Assembly (NCBI RefSeq): GCF_026914185.1
Contig: NC_070570.1
Span: 4,154,001-4,218,000 of the forward strand
Direction of reading: 5' to 3'
Source of the DNA: Puccinia triticina
Taxonomy: Eukaryota > Basidiomycota > Pucciniomycetes > Pucciniales > Pucciniaceae
DNA length: 64,000 nucleotides
Both the position numbers and the translations under genes were made by a program. The notes beneath the pieces are model-generated. The model did no database searches. It saw only the letters and a program-made list of their open reading frames with translations, and had not been told where the DNA came from. Positions 42,458-53,438 of this stretch are shown piece after piece. Each line of letters opens with the position of its first letter. The first letter of the stretch is position 1.

Positions 42458-43922
42458 CAACCCGGATTGGGTTGCAATAGCAGCCATGATTCCGGAGGGT
42501 GAGAAAGCGTTTGATCATCCAACAATTGTTGCTCGCGTCTTCCGTTTGAAAGTCAAGGCCCTCATTGATGAGCTTGTCAAGATGGAGCACCTTGGTTGGG
42601 TGGTTGCTTACGTTTACACCATCAAGTTTCAGAAGCAAGGCCTCCCTCATGCGCATTTGATGGTCACGTTGGACGACAAGGACAAACCGACGTCTCCCAA
42701 AAAAATTCATCTGCTTGTCTCAGCAGAGATCCCTGACGAGACCGAGGAACCTCAGTTACACGCTCTTGTGACCTGCTTCATGTTGCATGGACCTTGCAAA
42801 GGGAGAACATGCTGGCGGGATGGAAGTTGCAAGCTTGGGTTCCCAAAACCTTTTCACCACAGACAGTCATGGTTGATGGAGCATATCCGGTTTACTTGAG
42901 AAAGAATAACGGCCAATTTGTCACCAAGCATACAACCTGTTTCAATAATGGTTATGTAGTTCCTTTTAACCGCGTGTTGACACTGATGTTCCAGTGTCAT
43001 ATTAATGTGGAAATCCCAGTCCACTCAATGGCAATTAAGTATTTGTATAAATATATTACAAAAGGTCACAACCAAAGCTTATATCTTTTGATGGAAATCG
43101 AAGACAAGACAAGAGCTTACGTTGATGCTTGGTACATATCTCCACCTGAAGGTTAGTCAAGCCTTCTTGAGGATGAATTGTGGCGAACCTAACACTTCAT
43201 TCAGCTGCTTGGCGCTTGTTCAAGTTCCCTCTTTCTGATAGGTCGCCGGCTGTTACACGACTAACAATCCACAAAGAGGACGAGCAAGTAGTTTACTTCA
43301 ACGAGCACGAGGGTGCATAAGGTCAACTCAAGAGCGGGAAAGCGTCCCAAACGACATTAACCGGTTATTTGGCGTTAAATCAAGAGGATGCGGTTGGAGC
43401 CGAAGGGAGACGCGCAAGATCATTACTTTATGGAGAAATACCGGTTTTTTTCTGGTGGGACAAAGCTCTTAAAGTTTGGAAACCTCGGAAACCCGAGCTG
43501 AATGCGTTGGTCGCATCTACTCCGTCTCGTATCTGGCAGGAGAGAAGTTTTATCTCTGCCTGCTCCTTCTTCATGTTTGAGCTGCAAAGACTTTTGAAGA
43601 TTTGCAAAGGTTCAATGGCGTCTTATTCAAGGATTATCAAGCCACTTGTAACACTAGAGGCCTCCTGGCAAATGATTCTCTTTATGATTTTGCACTCCAG
43701 GAGGCCGGCTTGGTCCAATCAGGATATCAACTTTCACAAATGTTTGCCATCATTTGTGTACATTCCCCACCCTTGGATCCAAAAACGCTCTTCAAAAATC
43801 ATATTGACACGCTTACCGATGATATGATTAGAATTGATATGACATGGCGGAATAGTGATGCTTTGAGGATGGAGGAGAGGCAAATCATGGGTCTTTTCTG
43901 AGTTGGCGCAATGATTGAAAGC
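42458..43922 (+). pseudogene. Helitron Rep/helicase gene, middle part (HUH nuclease)
   Basis: Continues the frame interrupted at 30602 (MTA joined to NPDW). The HUH motif is LPHAHLMV (about 42640-42663) and the two-tyrosine motif is KYLYKYITKG (43037-43066), both typical of eukaryotic Helitron Rep, which nicks and joins DNA strands for rolling-circle movement. A frameshift lies near 42840-42890. The intron 43152-43204 joins in phase to AAWRLFKFPLSDRSPAV. Then a stop at about 43318, a shift near 43560, and the conserved RFNGVLFKDYQATCNTRGLL region (about 43605-43665). It is cut by copia-B at 43923 before the helicase motifs. Confidence 0.88.
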
Positions 43923-44701
43923 TGTTAATTTTGTCACAACTAAGAGTTTTTCATTTCTTATAAGTAAAAGGTTGATCCAACAATCTTGGAGACAGAAAGA
44001 AAGAAATGGGAAACAAGGTGTACCTAAGAGCAGATCCGCTTGGTACTGATGTGTGTAGAGTAGAAAGAAGTCTTAAGGGCCGCGATGCAGCTGAGGGAAT
44101 CCACGAGTTCTGTGGACTGACGAGATTGTAAGCTGCATCAGCTAATGCGCTCCTTGAGACGCACAGAAGAGAAAGACTTCTTCTTAAAGTGGCTCAAGGG
44201 TCTTGTGTATCAAGAATCTCCAATGCAAGCTGATAGAGAGGGACTGCAGTTGTCTGTTGCAATGCGCAATGACAACTGTCAGTCTAGGATCATTTCTGAC
44301 TGAGGCTCAGCAGCGATGGACTCACCTCCTTGATTGGGACTAGAGATCCTATTGCTGAGGCTCGGACCTGATTGGTCTGGTCTGGCGTTGGATATCAATG
44401 TGCTGTGGAGACGTATAAGAACTCCAGTCAGCTTCATCTATCCTTGCTATGGCTATCCCAGCAGACGCACTTACCTTGTAGGTGGTTTGTCTTGTTTGGG
44501 TCGCTTAGGCGCTTTGTTGATTGCTGACGTGGCTGAAGTTTTGGGAGCGGAGGAATTAGCTTTAGCACATTCCATCTGCCTGAGGGCAGCATGCATATTG
44601 CATGCGCCTGGAGGTAGCGCCGGCTCACCTTGATCCCTTGTAGGGTTAGGTTTAGCAGCCTTGCGCTTCCTCTGGTTCGGGGATAAACCCAAATCCTGAC
44701 A
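43923..44701 (-). repeat. Copia-B 3' LTR (779 bp)
   Basis: Begins TGTTAATTTTGTCACAAC, ends AAATCCTGACA. It is related to the copia-D LTR, most clearly in the part next to the internal region, which encodes a conserved pol tail (see findings). AAAGC precedes it; no matching duplication can be checked because the other end is missing. Confidence 0.85.
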
Positions 44702-45110
44702 TCCTGCCATGCTTCGAGCCGGTAGGCTGGAAGCAGATTGAATTGAGTTTTTTATGCCAATAATCTCCAGTGCTCAACGGATGATGACACGTCCAACCGG
44801 CTTAGTGAGAAAGTTGGCCGCATTGGCTTCGGAGCAAATGTAATTCAGCTGAATTAGTTTGCGGACCACGAGTTCTTGAACAAAGTGCAAGCAAATTGAA
44901 ATGTGCTTGGTTCTGAAACTATTTTGCGAAGTTTTGCTTTTGGCTAAGTCAATTGTGCCCTTGTTGTCCACCAAAAGTTGGATGTTTTGCGCTTCAGGGC
45001 GGATTTTTACTTCAGATATTACGTTCAATAGCCATGCAAGTTCTTGGCCTAGGTCGGAGAGCGCCTTGTACTTGGCCTCCTTCGTCAACAAGGAAACGGT
45101 TGCCTGCTTG
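44471..45110 (-). pseudogene. Copia-B RNase H and C-terminal tail
   Basis: Minus-strand RNase H remnant: KYKALSDLGQELAWLL, LLVDNKGTIDLAKSKTSQ and ANFLTKPVGRVIIR, close to copia-D. The frame crosses into the LTR and ends at 44471 with KRPKQDKPPTR. It is broken off upstream at about 45110, where gypsy sequence begins without any duplication. Confidence 0.85.
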
Positions 45111-47155
45111 GATGTGGGCCCAGTCAGGGAACAGTAGCAATGGAGCTGTGGTCAGTTTCTCTTTTAACAAGTTGTGTGCTACTATCCTATGAAGAGTCAT
45201 CTCCTATATGACATCAATCCTTGTAAGCTCAGTTAGAGGTTTTGCTATCTCTACAAACTTCTCAATGTGTTGTCTGTAGTAACCAGAAAAACCAAGAAAG
45301 GATTGCATTTCTTTCCTACTACTAGGCACAGGCTTTTGGAGGACAGCAGCTACTTTGTTCTGGTCTATTTCTGTCAGCGGTGGGTTACTCGGGGGAAGAT
45401 GGGAATCCACTCAATGAAAGTTTACTGGAATAATCCAGTGGCTCCGAGTCGTAGATGGGGTTGAATCTGATCCAAAGAGTTTACGCCCAGCCAGTAATAA
45501 GTTTTGAGACAGTCAGGCTTGAGTTTCCAGACAGTGATTTGTTGATATGAGGGGAACTGGCTATTTCAAGTAGTGATTTGTTGATGTGTCTTCAAATAAA
45601 GAGGAATGAGTAAAAGATGTTTATTATTTTTGTCTCTTCTGAAAGTCTAGGGAACAATAGAGTTTGAGGAGTACAACTTTTGTATCAGGCTTCTTGAGTT
45701 TGACTAGATACAAGCATACATAAGCTATGTCAATGATAAAATCAAAGAGTGTGAAATGTGAAGAAACAAGTGAAATGAGTGTGAAACTAGTAATAATTGC
45801 AGACGATATAGCAAAACAGAAAGTTGGCAAGTTAAGGGTAACTTGGTTTTGCTTGCCGGCTGACAATTTCTATGGCAATTCCAGAGACAAGATGGCCTAG
45901 AGCTTTGATCTGGTCAAATCCAAAGTTACACTTATTGTGCCAGGCAATGATTACAGGAGTGGTGATCTCAACTACTTCATTATGGCCAACCTTCCTTAGA
46001 ACATTCAGGTTTACTAGCTCTTCAATATGTTGCTCAAGAGCTTCTCTGCTTTTGGGACTGGCAGGATAAGGAGGTCTCCTGAGCAGAGGAGGGTAGGGTC
46101 TCTCAGTTGTCAACTTGAGGTGAACTTCATGGCCTTTGATGGCACCAAGGGGCTGATTGGTGTTAGAGAAGGCAAGGTTGTTATTGTAGAGGACTTCAAA
46201 CAGATTCTCTTTTTGCTCAATGGTTAGCTTGTCACTGAACTTGGCTTCACAAAGTCCTTCTGCAATAAATTGTTGCAGTTGGGGATTGGACTTCTTAACA
46301 GCAGAGATTTCATTTGAAGGACTCATTTTTTCTAGGTGATGGGATTTAAAACTGAATTTCTTCCTCTTATTCTCATTCCCAATGGTGAAGAATCTCTCTT
46401 TACTATTTGCAATATCAAAACCATACAGAGACAAGTAATCATTTCCAAGTATAAGATAGTTGATTCTGGCATTTTTCATCACCACAAATTCTGCTAGAAT
46501 TCTTACTGAACCTTTAGTATGAGGAAAAATAAAAGCCATTTCTATTATGCCCATAGGTTGTAATTGGTCACTACAGCTGTGGAATTTAGCATGGTTGATT
46601 GGCATGAGCTTGTTTTCCCATTCTGGTATTATGGAATCTAGCAATCTGTTGCTGATGATTGAGCAAGAAGCTCCACTATCAAGAAGACATGAGTGTTCTC
46701 TGGATTCAATGAGGACAGTAGTGAGATTAGCTTTTCCAGTAAGATGAGCTTTTCCTCTATCAGGTTTACATTTCATCAGTCTAGCATCTTCTATATGGAG
46801 AGATTGGCAGGATTTGTGCCAGGTCTGAGGTTGATGAGTTTCAGCTTGGATTTCAGCTATGGAGAAGTCCTGGTTTATCTCACATTCTACAGCATGTGCT
46901 CCAAAATCAAAGTCAACTAAGGGATCATAATTGGCACCATTTCCATTGTCCATGGCAAGGATCATGTGGTTGTTTTTATGATTCTCTTCTTCTTCATCTA
47001 ATTCTGATTCAGACTTTTGTGGTTCAACTTGATCTTACCCATTGTCACTCTGGGGATCATCACCAGCATCCATTCCTACATTATTGATCCTGTTCTTCTT
47101 CTTAGGGCATTCCCCAGAGAAGTGGCCAGTTTGTTTGCAGAAATGGTGTTGTAGT
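45111..47155 (-). pseudogene. Gypsy-B: Ty3/gypsy fragment (zinc knuckle, protease, parts of RT)
   Basis: On the minus strand: a CCHC knuckle ending CKQTGHFSGEC (about 47140-47105), a stop at about 47037, a retropepsin with LLDSGASCSII (about 46690), the start of RT (RPYPPLLRRPPYPASPKS, TTPVIIAW) to about 45935, then unrelated or unassigned sequence, then the end of RT (MQSFLGFSGYYRQHIEKF, about 45300) and the RNase H start (KLTTAPLLLFPDW, about 45150). The core of RT with its catalytic Asp residues is missing, so an internal deletion or replacement removed it. The bases at about 45440-45930 hold no recognised gene. Confidence 0.85.
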
Positions 47156-47641
47156 TAGGGGTGTGCAAACTCCACATTTGGAGTACGGCGGGGTCAAGAG
47201 GAGGTCAGGGGGGAGCAATGCAAAGTGAAGGATCTACGTCACAACAGATTAAGACTCGATTGCTCACCAAGTCGCTAGCTCACACGGTCAGGAATCTCGG
47301 ATTCAAGTCAATGCATGGTCAACACTCGGCGTGACAAACCTGAAATCGCCGGTCCACTACCGCCACCAACACGCGCAAAACGCCCGAAACAAACGAAAGC
47401 ATACAAGGCTCTACTTGCACTACCTCCCTTACCACCGTCTCCCGTCGAAGAAAAGGGAGACCCCTTAGAACACGACCAACCACCCTCGCCATTAATCTTG
47501 GCAGTATTGTACATTTTTTCTAAAGTTATCACCCGGCACATCAACAAATCATCATTGGCTCCAATCTCATTAGATAATCAAATTGTTATACATCCTTTTG
47601 GATTACCCGTTGCAGCTGTCATTCCAACACTCGAATATTGA
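47156..47641. mobile_element. Possible hAT-type terminus and start of its gene
   Basis: TAGGGGTGTGCAAACTCC at 47156 has the form of a hAT inverted repeat end and sits exactly where the gypsy-B fragment stops. A plus-strand frame (47315-47641) begins MVNTRRDKPEIAG with basic residues but no recognisable transposase domain. The other end and the 8-bp duplication are not in view, so this is tentative. Confidence 0.3.
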
Positions 47642-47746
47642 CCAATAATCAACATCCCTTGAGAGCAATTAACACCCCAGTCTTCACCGGAAACATCGCC
47701 TACTTCCCCCAGTACTATCTCAATCCCAGATTCACCTATTTCATAC

Positions 47747-49736
47747 ATGTCACAAGCAAACGCAACCAACGCCTCCCCCAAGAACAAATTCCTCCAGCAA
47801 CCGAGCATCTATAAACAAGATGTCAAACCTCTGGCCGCCGATGGCAACAACTTCACCAAATGGAAGAGGGGACTCACCCGGGTTATGCTACTCACGCTTG
47901 GTCATTCGAGGTTTTTCGACAATCAAGAAAATTACAAGAAGTTATCGGCTCAAGAGAACAACAGTTTACTCTACTTCATCCAGATCACAGTCCACGACAA
48001 GCTCTCTTTGCTGGTCAATCGATGCACCTCAGGGACTGATGCTTATGAAGCAGTCCAGGCGAATTTCCAAGGAACCGTTCGTTTTCGGCAGATCGAACTG
48101 GTTGATAAGCTTCTGGAACTCCGCATCACCGGCCCAGCAACAGATGCGTCGCAACTCCAGGCCCTTTTTAACAAAACATTCAACATCTTTTCCAATCTCA
48201 AGAAGGTGGGAGTGGGTCTACCCTCACTTGTTGAAAGCCTTATCTTACAGGCCATCGCTCCTACCCCAGCGTCTATCTCCCGATCTCAACTCTTTCAGAA
48301 CATCTCTCTTCAACTCGGCTCCAAGAAAGATGTCACGGCCAGAGACATCCAAACAATCATCACCTCTGCGTACGGCGAGAGCATACGTTTCAATTCCGAT
48401 CAACAACACAATGTATCAGTCTTCTGTACGTTCCCGAATCAATCAACTCCCAGAAATATGGCGTGGAGTAACTCGCCACAACCAGCTTGGAACAACAATC
48501 TTCCTGGCCGATCTGCTCCTCGGAACGGTCCACCAAGTCAACCAAGAACCCAGGCCAACTTTCCCAATCAACAACAACAACAAAATGTGGGACGGGCCGG
48601 ACATCCCACGGTCAACGACATATCAGCAGCCATCACCAACATCCGAAAGGGCAACAGCAGCCCAAGCAATCCGGCTTTGTTCAACGGCAAACCTTGCTCA
48701 TACTGCGGGGCATCGGGACATTGGAGGTCTTCTTGTCTGACACTCCGCAGGGATGCCAACCTGCCACCTCCCAACACCCCAATCACTGGTTGCCCCGTCT
48801 CCGGTTTCGCTTGCCAAGCCGCAACCCCAAACGGCCCACCCACGTGCCCTGAACCAAATGCGGCAGTTTGTTCAGCTGTGGGCTCGCATGCGACGGTTGC
48901 CGCTGGCGCAGGCACGGTTTTGGATTCTGGGGCGACCCACCACGTGAGCGGATCTTTCCCTTCTTTTTTCTCTCTTTCTCCCATCAATCCTCCCATGAGA
49001 CTCAATTTGGCTTCCTCCAACGGATCAATGCTGGCGACACACAGTGGACACCTCTGGATGAACAATGGGGTTGGTACCCTAACAATTCCGAGGGTCCTGT
49101 TCAGCCCGGAAATGACGGGCACTCTTCTTAGCCTTGGCCAACTAATCGACTCCGGCTTTCAACCATCCTTTCTTCCCAACCACGACATCATCCTAATATC
49201 TCCGTTTGCTTCGATCACTGCCCGCTATCGCGACCAATCGTGGATTGTTGAACCTGATTCTTTTCATTTCTTCAAACCCTCCGCTTTACAAGTCTCCACT
49301 CGCTCATTGGCCAGAATTTCTTCCCCTGCTTTTGATTGGCATTGCGGCCTCGGCCATGTCTCCGACAACATCGTCAAAGATTTCCTACGCTGGTTTTTTC
49401 CTTCCTTTGACCTCAAATCATGGCAACCTTTTATTTGTGAGACCTGCAAGCAAAAAAAAAGTGAACAAAGAAGACAATCGCTCCCTGAGGTTAATCCGCG
49501 TGACAACCGCCTCGACCTCCTTGTCACGGATGTGATGGGTCCGTTCGATCCTGACTTATCCGGCAATCGTTTTCTCCTCACCGTCCGTGACCACACAACC
49601 ACTCACTCTTTTGTATTTCCCATGAAAGCCCTCTCAGAAGTACCATCAATTCTCATTGCTCTAATCAAGAAAATCGTGTTGCACTTTGGATCACCCCCAA
49701 AGTTTATTTGATGTGATAATGCGAAGGAATATACGG
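47747..49736 (+). pseudogene. Copia-C gag-protease-integrase
   Basis: One frame of 654 codons. Gag has the UBN2-like pattern (NNFTKWKRGLTRVML); a canonical knuckle CSYCGASGHWRSSC follows (about 48697-48738); protease has VLDSGATHHVSG (about 48918-48953); integrase has WHCGLGHVS...CETC zinc residues and VTDVMGPFDP with the first catalytic Asp. A TGA (49709-49711) replaces the codon before CDNAKEYT, which carries the second Asp. Five bases later the frame is cut by the gypsy-C LTR at 49737. The 5' LTR is not identified; the frame is open upstream to about 47665. Confidence 0.88.
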
Positions 49737-50678
49737 TGTGGTGACCATACTTGTGCACCGCTGGCGCGCAGGGATATCCGGCAGGATTTCAAGATCAGTA
49801 ACACCTCAAGATCTCATCAAGGCGTATCAGGATCAAGAACTTCCTCCCTCCCACAAGGCGTCAAGATCCTCAAGACTCAGGCACTTCATCCCGGCTCATT
49901 CCTCCAACTCTTCCTTTCTCGAAATTCCTTGCTTTCCCCACCCTCTTCTTCTCTTTCTTGGTCCTAACACAGCGCCTGCTGTGAGTTTTGTTTCCTTGTT
50001 TGGTTTCTGATTTCTGTTTCTTTCTTGTTTATCATGGTCTGCCCTAAGTGTTTTCTGCCTTTTTTCTTCTTCTCTCTTTCTGTTTTGTTTCATTTTTTTG
50101 TTCTTTTCTTTTCCCTATCACTGTGTTTTCTTTCTTTCTGTTTTTGTTTTCTTTTCTTACTGTTTTGCCTGGTTGTTGTTGCGCGTTTGTGCGCGCGGGT
50201 GTATGATGACTTGTCTGCAGCATGTCGCAGTCCCCGGAGTCTGAGTTCAGTTTGAACTCAGATGATGGGGCGGCATGGACTTCGTCTGAACCATAAAATT
50301 TTTATCTCAGATCATCCATTGACCTCAGAATCCCGAATCCAAAGTTTATTGATCCTATTGTTTGCCGATATACTCGTGGAGCTTGTGAGTTCATCCTCTC
50401 AGCCCTGCGCCAATCCTCTTCTAGATCCCTTTATTTTTTTTAGATCACTTTCCTCCGGCTGAACTCGCCGGCTTTTCTTTGTCTCAGATCCTTAACATCA
50501 AAACCACCGCCGACGGAAATCAACCTTCCGTTGTCTCTCGTAAAAATCCCCATCCCAAAACGCTATTCCCTCAAATCCCAGAATCCTCAATCTACCCGGA
50601 CCACCGCGAAGGCAGCGTCAAGGCGCACTCATCCCTTCCAGTAACTGCCGACGGCCCAGCACCGGTCGGAGTTCCACA
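49737..50678 (+). repeat. Gypsy-C 5' LTR (942 bp)
   Basis: Begins TGTGGTGACC and ends GGAGTTCCACA, so the ends are inverted TGTGG/CCACA. It is strongly pyrimidine-rich in the middle. A perfect hairpin with 10-bp arms, TCTGAGTTCA and TGAACTCAGA, lies at 50240-50262. The 3' boundary is fixed by the primer site that follows. Confidence 0.8.
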
Positions 50679-50680
50679 TT

Positions 50681-50732
50681 TGGTCCCCCGAGCCGGGATT
50701 GAACCAGCGACCTCAAGGTTTACAGTCTTGTC
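50681..50732 (+). promoter_or_regulatory. Gypsy-C primer binding site, extended tRNA-Tyr complement
   Basis: Two bases after the LTR comes TGGTCCCCCGAGCCGGG, complementary to a tRNA 3' end including CCA. The match goes on: the complement shows a full T arm (GCTGG-TTCAATC-CCGGC), a variable loop and an anticodon arm with loop CTGTAAA, that is tRNA-Tyr(GTA). About 50 bases of tRNA are preserved, against the usual 18 or so. Confidence 0.7.
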
Positions 50733-51068
50733 TTCTAGGGATTTCGAGACGATCGGCGGTTTTGAGGCGCTCTCTCTTTCGAACTCCCTATCTCTATCAG
50801 TTACTTGCTGGTTCCTCTCACGGGATTCTTTTTCTTTGTTTTCTTAATTCTCCAATCATTAGTTCTTCCGATCTCAGACGCTCCGTTGTGGAAAAAGGAA
50901 CCTATCGTTTTATTCGCGGAGGCTACAGGAGGCAAAAGTAAGTTCCTCCCATAGTGGCACCTCCGAGGGTTTCTACTGTCGTCGTCAAAGCATTACGTCC
51001 GCCACATACGTGAGCCGCAAAAATACCTCCGTTCTTAGGCCCTGGACGCGCTTTTCTTTTTGTTTGAC

Positions 51069-52738
51069 ATGGCCGACCCAATCCCTGGACCAGCCAATTG
51101 GATGATGGTTAAGATCAAGCCACAGAACAAAAATCTGTGTTTTGATGGGACCGATGTCAAGGAGTTTCTCGATTTCTATGAGCTGGCGGCGCAGTTGGAC
51201 GGCGCATCCAAGTACGACATGGCTTGGCAGTTGGGCTGCTTCGTGCAGGCTGGCGAAATATTCTCAATCGTCAAGACGTTGGAAGGTTTTAAGCCGCCCG
51301 AATGGCCCAAGTTGAAGGAGGCGATGATCCCATATTGGGGCGAGGTGGATACGGCTCTTTTCACGGAGAGGGATCTGGATACGCTTGTGGAAACGTGGGT
51401 GGCCAAGGGCGGTGTGTCTTCCGTCTCGGAGTATCAGGCCTTTCGGAAGTCTTGGGAGCCGATTCAATCATACCTTGTGTCAAAGAAGCACATCGACTCT
51501 GAGGAGGAGCTTCGCAAAAAGTACTATCAGGCGTTTTCGGCCGGTTTTCAGGAGCGCATTCGTGCTCAGCTCATCAAGGATAAGTCTATGGTCGTGACTC
51601 TTGACAAGCGCTATCGACTGCCTTCGTTTCAGGCTCTCAAGGCTGCCGTCACTGAGGTGATCGTTACTCAGACGGCCTTAACATTTGAAGATTCGCGCTC
51701 CTCGGTTCCGGTCCCAAGCCCTTTCAAGGCGGCTAATGAGACCATGCTCAAGATGGAGGCCGATAGGCGGCCTAAGGAAGCGCCGCTACAACCAACGGCG
51801 CCAGCTACAGTGGATGATCTATCGAGGATGCTCCAGTCTTTCGAGCAGCGGTTAAAACAGGAGCTTTCGACGGGCGCTCCGAGGCCCACAACCCCTTCTG
51901 GATCGCGTGGCCCTTTAGTTTTCTATTATTGTCATCGCGAGGGCCACGGCACAGCTCGTTGTTTTTAGCTAAAGAAGGATAAGGACGAGAAGTTGGTCGA
52001 GCAAAAGGGCACGAACTTCTTCCTTCCCAACGGAGCCTCGATTCCGTTCGACTCTTCCCGTCCGATTCGCCACGTGGTCGCATCTTATCAGCCGAAGACA
52101 AACGTAGTGGAGACCGAGTTCCGGACGACTTGTGGCGCCTTGGACCCTTGGTACCCGCCAGCGGTCTCTTCTCAGTCCTTCTCAGGAACCTATCAGTCGG
52201 ATCCAGCGCGCAAGAAACACGAAGGGCCTAATCCCTATAAGGCACCGGCCGTCCCTCCTTCGGCCGCGAAGAGGCCCGTTTGGAAGCCTCGTTCCCAGAG
52301 CCCCGGGTCAGAGCCGGATGAGATGAATGAGGAGTCTGAGCTTTTTGAGCAAAATCCGGCCTCTCTCCCACAAGACCCAGTCGTGGCAGACTCCGCACCC
52401 TTGGTACCAGCAGCCAAAGCAGAGGCTGGCAACCCCAGAGTCCGCTTCGAGCGCGGAATCACCAAGGATCACCCGAACGCTGTCGATGGAGTGCTTAAGA
52501 AGATTGGAGACCTTCCTGTTCCCACACTGACGGTGGCAGAGCTGTTCGCCATCTCTCCGGCTGTCGCTGACGGGATGAAGAAGTGGGTCTCCCGAAGGCG
52601 CGTGGAGGTAGGGGCAGGGGAGCTCAAGGTGTCGTCTGGAACACTGATGGAGGAGTCGCCGCCCCAGGAAGAGGAGAATCGACTCTACTCGTGCCCGTTG
52701 GGCTATCTTGCCTGCCTTCTCGGCGAAAATGAGGGCAA
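51069..52738 (+). pseudogene. Gypsy-C gag
   Basis: Starts at ATG 51069 (MADPIPGPANWMMVKIKP); an in-frame ATG at 51060 is also possible. The gag domain runs to about residue 210, followed by a degenerate zinc knuckle YYCHREGHGTARC at about 51930-51965 in which the first Cys is missing. A TAG at 51966-51968 interrupts the frame, which then continues in register with a Pro/Ser/Glu-rich region (PSAAKRPVWKPRSQSPG) to YLACLLGENEGNV, where copia-D is inserted. The protease continues after copia-D. One stop and a lost knuckle residue make it non-functional, but it is otherwise well preserved. Confidence 0.85.
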
Positions 52739-52743
52739 CGTGG

Positions 52744-53438
52744 TGTTAGAATTGACACAACTAAGATGTATTTCATCTGATTAGACTAGGAAACAATGAA
52801 GATGAAAACATGATAAGAATGGAAACAATTAAAGTACCTAAGAGCAGATTCGCTCGGGTACTTGAGTCTAAAGATAACTGGCTGCTGTGCAGCTGAGGAA
52901 CCTAAGGTTCTACTGAAGAGATTTTAGCTCAATGAGCCTGATGCAATAGTATCGCCGATGCAAGCTGCGAGAGTACCGGAACTGCAGCTGTCGAATGCTG
53001 GTAGCATACACGACCTATCAGTTTGGTATCTCTTGCTCTTAAGGCTCAACAATGATGGACTTACCACCGCTAGCGGGGTTGGTAATCCTATCACAAAGGC
53101 TGAAACCGGGTCGGTCTGATTCGGCGTCGGATGAAGGTGAGCTGTAATATTAGAGGATCTCTAATCAGCCACTCTTCTCCTAGCTGTGACGATCCCAATC
53201 GGCATGCTTACCTGGTAGGTGGCTTGTCGTATTTGGGTCGCTTGGGCTCTGCGTCGGTTGATGACGTGGCTACAGGAAAAGGAGCAGAGGAATTAGCTTT
53301 CGCGTATTCCTTCTGCCTAGGAGCTACATGCATAATGCATGTGCCTGAGGGTCGCGCTGGCTCACCATGATCCGCAGTAGGGTTAGGTTTAGAAGCCTTG
53401 CGCTTCCCCTGATTCGGGAACAAGCCCGAATCCTGACA
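52744..53438 (-). repeat. Copia-D 3' LTR (695 bp)
   Basis: The first 231 bases next to the internal region (53438-53208, minus strand) are the 3' end of the gag-pol frame. Confidence 0.95.

Noticed and set aside
45440..45930. Possible LTR beginning TGTAACTTTGG in gypsy-B
   Set aside because: One edge looks right, but no second edge or duplication of CTTAT was found.
49970..50200. Several open frames rich in Phe, Leu and Ser
   Set aside because: They come from the pyrimidine-rich interior of the gypsy-C LTR and have no other support.
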